12,219 bases of DNA from JAJZQD01 sp021847735. GTDB taxonomy: Bacteria > Bacillota > Thermincolia > Thermincolales > UBA2595. The stretch lies in contig DAHVYW010000100.1 of the NCBI GenBank assembly GCA_027324025.1, positions 1 through 12,219 of the forward strand, read 5' to 3'. Under the pieces are notes generated by a model. It ran no database searches. It saw only the letters and a list, made by a program, of their open reading frames with translations, and was not told the DNA's origin. Positions 7,060 to 12,219 of the stretch are shown here, piece by piece. The stretch's first letter is position 1; each line of letters begins with the position of its first letter. The translations under genes and the position numbers were made by a program.

Positions 7060-8280
7060 ATGAAAGGACCGATAAAATACGAGGACATAACGGAGGCCAG
7101 AAGAAGCATAGCTGAAATTGTAAGAAGGACTCCCCTCGACTATTCAACAACCTTTAGTGAAATATTGGGCCGGGAGGTTTATTTCAAGTATGAAAATTTA
7201 CAGAAAACCGGTTCTTTCAAGATAAGGGGCGCGTACAACAAAATTTTAAAGCTAAGTAAAAGGGAGCGGGAAAACGGGGTAATAGCCGCTTCAGCCGGCA
7301 ATCACGCTCAGGGGGTGGCATACGCTGCCGCCAAAGCCGGCTGCGACGCTACTATTATTATGCCTGAAGGTGTTACAATAGCTAAGCTTATGGCCACCAA
7401 AAGCTATGGCGCCCGGGTCATGCTAAAGGGGAGGACATATGATGAGGCCTATATCGCTGCTGAGCACCTGCGAGCGGAAAGCAAGGCAACCCTGATACAT
7501 GCGTTTAACGACCCGGCTGTAATTGCCGGACAGGGTACGGTGGGTCTGGAGATTTACGAAGACCTGCCGGACGTTGATACAGTCATCGTGCCCATCGGTG
7601 GAGGCGGGCTGATTGCCGGAATGGCCGTGGCCTTAAGATACAATAATCCCGGGATCCGCGTAATCGGTGTACAGGCCGAGGGTGCCCCATCGATGAAAAA
7701 TGCCGTATCCCAGGGTGTAGTAGACGAGCTGGAGTCAGTATCCACAATCGCTGACGGAATTGCCGTAAAACACCCCGGGGAACTGACTTTTCCGCTAGTC
7801 AGGGAATTTGTGGATGATATTGTGTTGGTCAGTGACGAAGAAATTGCCGAAGCCATTTTGATGATGTTGGAAAGGGCGAAGGTATTATGTGAGGGAGCTG
7901 GAGCTGTCGGTGTAGCAGCCCTCCTCCATAAAAGAATCGCCGGCACAGGTAAAACAGCTGTATTGATTAGCGGGGGCAATATAGATGTTCACACCCTCAG
8001 TATCATTATTGAGCGTGGATTGAGTAAAGCCGGCCGGTATTTAAGGTTCAAAACCGTTGTAGTCGACAAGCCGGGGGCTTTGCAGAAATTACTTGGTATT
8101 TTAGCGGAAACCAAGACAAATGTCATTTCAGTAAACCATGATCGGATTTTACCCCGTATCCCCATCTCCCGGGCCGAAATTCAGCTGGACCTTGAGACCA
8201 GGGATAACGAGCATGTGGATGAAATAATTCGAGTCTTAACAACCAATGGCTACAAAATTACCAGAGAAGAATATGAATAG
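7060..8280 (+). CDS. ilvA: Threonine ammonia-lyase with C-terminal ACT domain
   Basis: 406 aa. This PLP enzyme deaminates L-threonine to 2-oxobutanoate and ammonia (serine is a common second substrate). It is the entry to isoleucine synthesis or to threonine catabolism. The fold-type II PLP core spans about 1-315: Schiff-base K54 in GSFKIRGA, the substrate loop SAGNHAQG at 78-85, the phosphate-binding GGGGLIAG at 180-187 and SGGN at 304-307. A single ACT domain covers about 328-403 (KTVVVDKPGALQKLLGIL...). One ACT domain and about 400 aa match the shorter TIGR01127-type enzyme rather than the roughly 510-aa biosynthetic IlvA. ATG 7060 follows GGGAAGGGTGA. Only about 30 bases separate it from the upstream terminator. 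ridA begins 16 bases after its stop, so the two are surely co-transcribed. Confidence 0.95.
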   Translation: MKGPIKYEDITEARRSIAEIVRRTPLDYSTTFSEILGREVYFKYENLQKTGSFKIRGAYNKILKLSKRERENGVIAASAGNHAQGVAYAAAKAGCDATIIMPEGVTIAKLMATKSYGARVMLKGRTYDEAYIAAEHLRAESKATLIHAFNDPAVIAGQGTVGLEIYEDLPDVDTVIVPIGGGGLIAGMAVALRYNNPGIRVIGVQAEGAPSMKNAVSQGVVDELESVSTIADGIAVKHPGELTFPLVREFVDDIVLVSDEEIAEAILMMLERAKVLCEGAGAVGVAALLHKRIAGTGKTAVLISGGNIDVHTLSIIIERGLSKAGRYLRFKTVVVDKPGALQKLLGILAETKTNVISVNHDRILPRIPISRAEIQLDLETRDNEHVDEIIRVLTTNGYKITREEYE

Positions 8281-8296
8281 AAAGGGTGGATAAATA

Positions 8297-8677
8297 ATGA
8301 TTAAAGAAATTGTTTCAACCGGAAACGCCCCTGCCGCCATTGGGCCTTATTCCCAGGCCGTGAAATGCCAGAACTTTGTTTTTACATCAGGACAAATACC
8401 GATTGACCCATCAACAGGGCAAATGGTATCTAGCGACATAAAAACTCAAACCTCGCGAGTGCTGAAAAACCTGGAGGCTGTTTTAATAGAAGCTGGGAGT
8501 TCCCTTGAAAAAGTTGTGAAAACTACGCTATTCATAAAGGACATGAACGATTTTTCTCAGATAAATGAGGTTTATGCCGGATTTTTTAAGGAAAATCCCC
8601 CTGCCCGGTCTACCGTGGAAGTTGCCCGATTGCCTAAAAATGCCCTAATCGAAATAGAGGCAATAGCAATAGTATAG
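8297..8677 (+). CDS. ridA: RidA family enamine/imine deaminase
   Basis: 126 aa, the usual length. RidA hydrolyses the reactive 2-aminocrotonate/2-aminoacrylate enamines and imines released by PLP enzymes such as IlvA, giving the 2-oxo acid and ammonia and preventing damage to other PLP enzymes. Family marks: GNAPAAIGPYSQAV at 9-22, FTSGQIP at 29-35, the substrate-carboxylate-binding R104 in PPARSTVEVARLP, and the C-terminal ALIEIEAIAIV with E119/E121. The protein is a cytosolic trimer in its family. ATG 8297 has AAAGGGTGGA upstream. Its position directly after ilvA places it next to the enzyme whose by-product it clears. No clear terminator follows. Confidence 0.96.
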   Translation: MIKEIVSTGNAPAAIGPYSQAVKCQNFVFTSGQIPIDPSTGQMVSSDIKTQTSRVLKNLEAVLIEAGSSLEKVVKTTLFIKDMNDFSQINEVYAGFFKENPPARSTVEVARLPKNALIEIEAIAIV

Positions 8678-8726
8678 CACCTTTTCTCAGTATATTTAAA
8701 ATTTTCTCAAAATTTTTGTAATTCTT

Positions 8727-8755
8727 GAAGGAATTCTTTGGAAAATGAAGAATAT
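8727..8755 (+). promoter_or_regulatory. Sigma-H promoter of spoVG
   Basis: GAAGGAATT (8727-8735) and GAAGAATAT (8747-8755) fit RNAGGAWWW and RNNGAATWW at every position, with an 11-base spacer. The site lies 49 bases before the spoVG start. spoVG is a classical sigma-H gene in Bacillus subtilis, so both match and context agree. Confidence 0.8.
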
Positions 8756-8803
8756 CGAAATTTAACGAACTAATTTTGACTGAGCAAAAGGGGGTTACAA
8801 AAA

Positions 8804-9061
8804 GTGAATGTTACTGATGTAAGGGTGAGGAAGATTAATCTGGACGGTAAAATGAAGGCAATCGTATCTGTTACTCTTGATGATGCCTTCGTGATTCACG
8901 ATGTCAAAGTTGTTGAAGGCCAGAACGGACTGTTTGTGGCAATGCCTAGCCGGAAAACTCCTGAGGGGGAGTTTAGGGATATTGCGCATCCAATAACTTC
9001 CAGTGCACGGGAGACAATTCAAACCGCTGTACTTGAGGCATACCAAAATGCCCTTGCTTAA
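8804..9061 (+). CDS. spoVG: SpoVG, RNA-binding regulator of septation/sporulation
   Basis: 85 aa, full length for the family. It is recognised by TDVRVRKINLDGKMKAIVSVTLDD at the N-terminus, the central HDVKVVEGQNGLFVAMPSRK, and GEFRDIAHPITSSARETIQ. SpoVG affects asymmetric septation and sporulation in Bacillus, and expression of virulence and capsule genes in other Firmicutes, acting as a small nucleic-acid-binding protein. The start is GTG at 8804, preceded by AAAAGGGGG with about nine bases between. A consensus sigma-H promoter lies upstream and a strong terminator follows the stop, so it is a single-gene unit ahead of glmU-prs. This spoVG-glmU-prs order is common in Firmicutes. Confidence 0.97.
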   Translation: MNVTDVRVRKINLDGKMKAIVSVTLDDAFVIHDVKVVEGQNGLFVAMPSRKTPEGEFRDIAHPITSSARETIQTAVLEAYQNALA

Positions 9062-9076
9062 GGCGACAAATAGTGA

Positions 9077-9106
9077 ACAGGAGTACAAAGCTCCTGTCTT
9101 TTTTTT
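9077..9106 (+). terminator. Rho-independent terminator of spoVG
   Basis: ACAGGAG (9077-9083) pairs perfectly with CTCCTGT (9091-9097) across the 7-base loop TACAAAG. It is followed by C and then eight T residues (9099-9106). It lies 16 bases after the spoVG stop. Confidence 0.9.
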
Positions 9107-9140
9107 GCCGGAAATTAGCAACTTAACTTTTTCGTAAACC

Positions 9141-9169
9141 GCAGGAAAAGTAATTTTTGTGTGGAATTA
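9141..9169 (+). promoter_or_regulatory. Sigma-H promoter ahead of glmU-prs
   Basis: GCAGGAAAA (9141-9149), 11 bases, then GTGGAATTA (9161-9169): both hexamer regions match RNAGGAWWW and RNNGAATWW in full, with the same spacing as the spoVG site. Transcription would begin about 70 bases before the TTG start of glmU. It lies just after the spoVG terminator, so it gives glmU its own sigma-H input. Confidence 0.75.
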
Positions 9170-9234
9170 AATAGTATTCGGCAGTAATATCGTATAGTGT
9201 CGACGGTTTTATTTGTCCGGTTAAATGATACACA

Positions 9235-9251
9235 GGGAGGAAAACGTTTTG
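9235..9251 (+). promoter_or_regulatory. Ribosome binding site that selects a TTG start for glmU
   Basis: GGGAGG at 9235-9240 is eight bases before TTG 9249. The in-frame ATG at 9225 lies upstream of this site and has no Shine-Dalgarno sequence before it (only GTCCGG). Starting at TTG also gives a protein beginning MGQVASIILAAGKG, as in other GlmU proteins. Confidence 0.75.
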
Positions 9252-10622
9252 GGACAGGTTGCTTCCATTATTCTTGCAGCCGGTAAGGGGACACGGATGA
9301 AGTCCCGGCTGCCAAAAGTCTTACATGGTGTATGCGGCAAACCGATGTTAACCCATGTAATCCAGGCGGCCTGCGATTCAGGTGTGGACAGGAATATTGT
9401 TATTATCGGTCACGAGGCGGATTTGGTCCGAGACAAGGCGGGTTCTAATATCGAGTGGGTTAATCAGTCCGAGCAGTTGGGGACGGGTCATGCGGTTATG
9501 CAGGCTGAACCACTGTTATCAGGTTTTGAGGGAAGCATATTGATTTTATGCGGGGATACTCCGTTAATTACTTCAAATACCCTGAAAGAGTTAATGCTGA
9601 CTCATACGGCTGCGGGAAATTCCGTAACCGTGTTGACGGCGCTGATGGATGACCCGACCGGCTACGGGAGACTTGTCAGAGATGCTGCCGGCGAGGTGAA
9701 GGAAATTGTTGAACACAAGGATGCCTCACCTCAGCAGTTGGAGATATATGAAATCAATACGGGAATCTACTGTTTCGACGGACCAAAACTTTTTGCCGCT
9801 CTTAAAGTAATAAGCCCGGCCAATGCCCAGGGGGAGTATTATTTGACAGATGTTTTGGCGGTGCTTAAAAATAATGGGGAGCGCATTGGGGCCGTAAAGG
9901 TTGCAGATCCGTCGGAAACGATGGGCATCAACAACAGGGTTCAGTTAGCTGAAGCGGATAAAATAATGCGTCAGAGTATTTTGCACCGGCTTATGATGGA
10001 CGGCGTGACGATTATTGACCCGCAGAACACATACATTGACAGGGACATCGTTTTTGGCCCTGATTCTGTAGTGTACCCCGGAACCGTCATTGAAGGATAT
10101 TGCCGTTTTGGCGGCAACTGCCGCATAGGGCCGTACAGCCACTTGAAGGATGTTGAAACAGGCGATGATGTGACAGTTCAGAACTCTGTTGTCATGGAAT
10201 CGACGGTTGGAAATAACGTCACCATTGGCCCCTTTGCTTATATCAGACCAGGCACAGTGTTGGGGGATGACGTAAAAGTCGGGGATTTTGTGGAGATTAA
10301 GAAGTCGGTTATCGGAAATGGCAGTAAGGTTCCGCATTTAAGCTACGTAGGGGATGCCCAAATCGGGAAGAAAGTCAACGTGGGGGCAGGTACTATTACC
10401 TGCAATTATGATGGGTCCCAAAAATGGCAGACGATTATTGGAGATAACTCGTTTATCGGCAGCAACACGAACCTGGTGGCTCCTGTCGAAGTGGGACAAA
10501 ACGCCATCATCGGGGCCGGGTCCACGATAACCAAGAATGTTCCCGACGGGGCATTGTGTGTTGAGAGAAGCAAACAGGCAATATATCCCGGATGGGTTGC
10601 TAGAAAAAATAAGAAAAAGTGA
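9249..10622 (+). CDS. glmU: Bifunctional GlcN-1-P acetyltransferase / GlcNAc-1-P uridylyltransferase
   Basis: 457 aa from TTG 9249. GlmU makes UDP-N-acetylglucosamine from glucosamine-1-phosphate, acetyl-CoA and UTP, the entry metabolite for peptidoglycan and wall polymers; it acts in the cytosol as a trimer. The N-terminal half is the uridylyltransferase: ILAAGKGTRMKSRLPKVLH (residues 8-26), LGTGHAVMQA, the metal-binding LCGDTPLI and YEINTGIYCF. The C-terminal half (from about 250) is a left-handed beta-helix of hexapeptide repeats with IGPFAYIRPGT, VEIKKSVIG, HLSYVGDA, AGTITCNYDG and FIGSNTNLVAPV, typical of the acetyltransferase. The length equals well-studied GlmU enzymes (about 456 aa). 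The gene follows a sigma-H promoter. prs starts 55 bases downstream. No glmS-type riboswitch is seen in the leader. Confidence 0.97.
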   Translation: MGQVASIILAAGKGTRMKSRLPKVLHGVCGKPMLTHVIQAACDSGVDRNIVIIGHEADLVRDKAGSNIEWVNQSEQLGTGHAVMQAEPLLSGFEGSILILCGDTPLITSNTLKELMLTHTAAGNSVTVLTALMDDPTGYGRLVRDAAGEVKEIVEHKDASPQQLEIYEINTGIYCFDGPKLFAALKVISPANAQGEYYLTDVLAVLKNNGERIGAVKVADPSETMGINNRVQLAEADKIMRQSILHRLMMDGVTIIDPQNTYIDRDIVFGPDSVVYPGTVIEGYCRFGGNCRIGPYSHLKDVETGDDVTVQNSVVMESTVGNNVTIGPFAYIRPGTVLGDDVKVGDFVEIKKSVIGNGSKVPHLSYVGDAQIGKKVNVGAGTITCNYDGSQKWQTIIGDNSFIGSNTNLVAPVEVGQNAIIGAGSTITKNVPDGALCVERSKQAIYPGWVARKNKKK

Positions 10623-10628
10623 TATAAT
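10620..10628 (+). promoter_or_regulatory. Candidate extended -10 promoter for prs at the glmU stop codon
   Basis: TGATATAAT at 10620-10628 is a TGn-TATAAT extended -10. Its TGA is the glmU stop codon. There is no good -35 at the normal distance, which extended -10 promoters can tolerate. A start near 10635 would leave a 40-base leader for prs. A second TATAAT occurs at 10649-10654, and the stretch is very A/T-rich, so chance matches are possible. Confidence 0.35.
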
Positions 10629-10677
10629 AGAAAAATGGAATATTATTATATAATTTGCTGGGGGGTTTCTGCAGCCA

Positions 10678-11625
10678 ATGCCAATTTTTAATCGGAAGCT
10701 CAAAATTTTTTCGGGAAACGCCAATTTTCGTTTGGCAGAAGAAATTGCTGAGTATTTGGGAGTCTCAGTCGGTGAATCTAAGGTTTCAAGGTTTAGTGAC
10801 GGTGAAATTCATGTCAAGATTAATGAGAGTGTCAGGGGTGCCGACGTTTTTGTTGTTCAGCCTACCTGTGAACCTGTAAATGAAAACATCATGGAACTCC
10901 TTATTGTAATAGATGCATTGAAACGGGCATCTGCCCGCAGGATTACTGCCGTAATTCCGTATTACGGTTACGCCAGGCAGGACAGGAAGGCCCGGGCCCG
11001 TGATCCTATTACGGCCAAGCTGTTAGCAAACCTTATCACAGCAAGTGGGGTTACGAGGGTTATTACGATGGACCTTCACGCCGGCCAGATTCAGGGGTTT
11101 TTTGACATTCCTGTGGACCACCTCCCCGGTGTGCCGATTTTGGCAGAATATTTCCTGAGTAAAAACCTTGATAATGTGATAGTTGTATCTCCTGACCTGG
11201 GAGGAGTTACCCGTTCCCGGGACATGGCAGAGCGTATTGGCGCCTCAATCGCCATAATTGATAAACGCAGGCCTGAACCAAATATAGCGGAAATTATGAA
11301 TATTATCGGTAATGTGGACGGCAAAACAGTTGTAATGATTGATGATATTATCGATACGGCCGGAACGATAACACAGGGTGCGGAGGCTTTGTTAGAACGC
11401 GGGGCAAAAGAAATATATACGTGCTGTACCCATGGGGTGTTATCCGGACCGGCCATCGAAAGGCTGCAGAAATCACCAATCAAAGAAGTAGTTATTACCA
11501 ACACCATTCCGCTTCCGGAACATAAAAGTATGGCTAAAATCCGCGTCTTGTCTGTAGCTCCCCTGTTGGGTGAAGCGATTATTAGGATTCATGAAGACCT
11601 CTCCGTCAGCAAACTCTTCTCCTAA
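10678..11625 (+). CDS. prs: Ribose-phosphate pyrophosphokinase (PRPP synthetase)
   Basis: 315 aa, the standard class I length. It transfers pyrophosphate from ATP to ribose-5-phosphate, giving PRPP for purine, pyrimidine, NAD, histidine and tryptophan synthesis. Motifs: N-terminal KIFSGNANFRLAEEIA; FSDGEIHVKINESVRG (39-54); YYGYARQDRKARARDPITAK with the flexible catalytic loop near 95-114; the metal-binding MDLHAGQIQGFFD with H134; SPDLGGVTRSRDMAERIG (171-188); and the PRPP-binding loop MIDDIIDTAGT at 220-230. ATG 10678 is preceded by GGGGGG (10660-10665) at a slightly long distance of 12 bases. The gene probably shares the glmU transcript and may have its own weak promoter. A palindromic repeat begins on the base after its TAA stop. 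Confidence 0.97.
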   Translation: MPIFNRKLKIFSGNANFRLAEEIAEYLGVSVGESKVSRFSDGEIHVKINESVRGADVFVVQPTCEPVNENIMELLIVIDALKRASARRITAVIPYYGYARQDRKARARDPITAKLLANLITASGVTRVITMDLHAGQIQGFFDIPVDHLPGVPILAEYFLSKNLDNVIVVSPDLGGVTRSRDMAERIGASIAIIDKRRPEPNIAEIMNIIGNVDGKTVVMIDDIIDTAGTITQGAEALLERGAKEIYTCCTHGVLSGPAIERLQKSPIKEVVITNTIPLPEHKSMAKIRVLSVAPLLGEAIIRIHEDLSVSKLFS

Positions 11626-11743
11626 GGCTGTTGAAAAGCTTCGTCCAGCGTTGTCAGCAATTTAACCAAGACTTCGACGTACGTCGAGTACGCCTTCAGC
11701 CTTGGTTAAATTGCTTCCTAGCTATACTCGCTTTTGAACAGCC
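11626..11743. repeat. Palindromic modular repeat, copy 1 (complete)
   Basis: The ends GGCTGTTGAAAAGC (11626-11639) and GCTTTTGAACAGCC (11730-11743) are inverted copies with one mismatch. Inside, AGCAATTTAACCAAG (11656-11670) pairs perfectly with CTTGGTTAAATTGCT (11701-11715). The centre holds a self-complementary 14-mer, TCGACGTACGTCGA (11674-11687). Between outer and inner arms are left (TCGTCCAGC) and right (CCTAGCTATACTCGCTTTT) segments that recur in copy 2. No coding capacity is seen; the shape is that of a small non-autonomous mobile or REP-like element. Confidence 0.8.
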
Positions 11744-11780
11744 TTTTGTTTAGAGGTGAAAAACTTCATCTAGCTGCGTC

Positions 11781-11842
11781 AAAAACGGCGCCGCAATCCT
11801 CAGCGTATAAGTAATACGCTTCCGGTTGCGGCGCCGTTTTTT
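11781..11842 (+). terminator. Likely prs terminator formed by the inner hairpin of repeat copy 2
   Basis: A perfect 16-bp stem containing CGGCGCCG ends in TTTTTT (11837-11842), and the mirror A-run at 11781-11785 makes it work in both directions. The loop is 29 bases but closes further with the nested AGCGTAT/ATACGCT stem (11802-11808 with 11814-11820). It is the first T-tailed hairpin after prs. Confidence 0.6.
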
Positions 11843-11861
11843 CCTTGTTAAACTCGCTTTT

Positions 11862-11916
11862 ACCCGCAAGGGTAGGCCGCAGTTCTAAGCGCTGAAGCGC
11901 CAAGAATGTGCGCACT
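11862..11916. other. 55-base insertion within repeat copy 2
   Basis: This stretch interrupts the junction that reads CGCTTTTGAACAGCC in copy 1. It contains its own small folds: ACCC-GCAA-GGGT with a GNRA-type loop (11862-11873), and TTCTAAGCGC-TGAA-GCGCCAAGAA with two central mismatches. I see no target-site duplication and no reading frame. Confidence 0.55.
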
Positions 11917-11934
11917 GAACAGCCTCACTTTAAG

Positions 11935-11973
11935 TGGAAAACCGTCGTCCAGCTGTGTCAGCAATTTTTACCG
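11935..11973. repeat. Truncated third copy of the palindromic repeat (left half only)
   Basis: TCGTCCAGC (11945-11953) and GTCAGCAATTT (11957-11967) are identical to copy 1, exactly 304 bases downstream, with GGAAAA before and TTACC after in equivalent places. The complementary right arm (GGTAAAAATTGCT) is not found in the rest of the window, so the copy is cut off or diverged after about 11973. Confidence 0.7.
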
Positions 11974-12219
11974 AGAAGCACTGCCGATAATAAGGTGATG
12001 GGCAAGATGACCATTAAAGACATAGCTATATTCCTAAACAAAGAAGCGCCCCCCTTTCCCTTTAAATTTATTCGGCTCCAATCCTTTAACGCTGAATTTT
12101 CTCTGTTATATTTTTATCAAGACGCGGATTAAACCAAAGAATATGATTAAATTTTTCTATATCCAATAAACCCGCAACATAAAAAAGGGTATACGTTAGT
12201 TGAAGGGGCACTAGCTTTT
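11974..12219 (+). other. Intergenic tail; possible short gene remnant at 12007-12132
   Basis: No convincing complete gene is present. A 41-codon frame starts at ATG 12007, with AAGGTG upstream, and begins MTIKDIAIFLNKEAPPF. This opening resembles the first residues of Nif3-like (YqfO-type) metal-binding proteins, but the rest does not follow that family and it stops at 12132. It could be the remnant of a disrupted gene or chance. Bases 12133-12219 are A/T-rich, with no hairpin, promoter or frame I can support. Confidence 0.2.

Larger units (their letters stand above)
11757..11924. repeat. Palindromic modular repeat, copy 2, with different inner arms and a 55-base insertion
   Basis: The left segment TGAAAAACTTCATCTAGC parallels copy 1. 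The right segment CCTTGTTAAACTCGCTTTT (11843-11861) matches copy 1 in 16 of 19 positions. The inner arms are unrelated in sequence to copy 1 yet perfect: AAAAACGGCGCCGCAA (11781-11796) against TTGCGGCGCCGTTTTT (11826-11841), with a nested stem AGCGTAT/ATACGCT in the loop. The terminal GAACAGCC (11917-11924) is separated from CGCTTTT by 55 extra bases (11862-11916) absent from copy 1. Confidence 0.75.

Noticed and set aside
7554..7979. Long minus-strand open frame opposite ilvA (and similar ones opposite other genes)
   Set aside because: It is a compositional shadow of an unmistakable plus-strand gene, with no RBS or motif of its own.
9170..9234. glmS-like riboswitch or other structured leader before glmU
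   Set aside because: The leader is only about 75 bases, with no recognisable conserved riboswitch core or strong stem.
9225..9248. ATG 9225 as the glmU start
   Set aside because: No Shine-Dalgarno before it; the strong GGGAGG lies downstream of it and points to TTG 9249.
11641..11967. CRISPR array made of the repeats after prs
   Set aside because: Units are only two and a half, of unequal length (offsets 125 and 304), with internally palindromic, diverged bodies and no cas genes.
11908..12006. Upstream part of the frame 11908-12132 as coding sequence
   Set aside because: It is a translation of the repeat's left half and has no RBS or family resemblance.

Overview
The window looks like chromosome from an anaerobic, endospore-forming Firmicute of the Clostridia, most like the Peptococcaceae (Desulfotomaculum/Pelotomaculum-type) by gene content. 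This placement is inferred from the genes, not from a database match. The supporting evidence is spoVG behind a sigma-H-type promoter, a cyanophycin cphB-cphA pair, an iron-sulfur protein of the anaerobic sulfite reductase/hydrogenase type, strong purine-rich ribosome binding sites, GTG/TTG starts and moderate G+C.

Layout. Bases 1-270 are the 3' end of a [4Fe-4S] protein gene whose last 120 bases fold into three hairpins; the third is a terminator shared with the convergent L,D-transpeptidase/LysM gene (minus strand, 335-868). Divergent from that, cphB (987-1826) and cphA (1813-4473) overlap by 14 bases and encode breakdown and synthesis of the arginine/aspartate polymer cyanophycin. Next come ispE (isoprenoid precursors), a GntR/FCD regulator and an unusual MobA-like nucleotidyltransferase, ending in a terminator whose loop holds the stop codon. 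Then ilvA-ridA (threonine deaminase and the deaminase that clears its reactive enamine/imine product), spoVG with its own terminator, glmU (UDP-GlcNAc synthesis) and prs (PRPP synthesis).

Regulation. Close matches to the sigma-H consensus (RNAGGAWWW, 11 bases, RNNGAATWW) lie upstream of both spoVG and glmU-prs. A slightly weaker match sits over the ispE stop codon ahead of the GntR gene. This suggests that cell-wall precursor and PRPP supply are tied to the transition/sporulation programme.

The last 600 bases after prs hold no convincing gene. They carry two and a half copies of a modular palindromic repeat: the outer segments are conserved between copies, while the inner arms differ completely in sequence yet stay perfectly self-complementary. 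One copy also serves as a likely prs terminator and carries a 55-base insertion. This element, and the hairpin cluster at the left edge, are the least ordinary parts of the window. Everything else is well-known metabolism in a recognisable clostridial arrangement.
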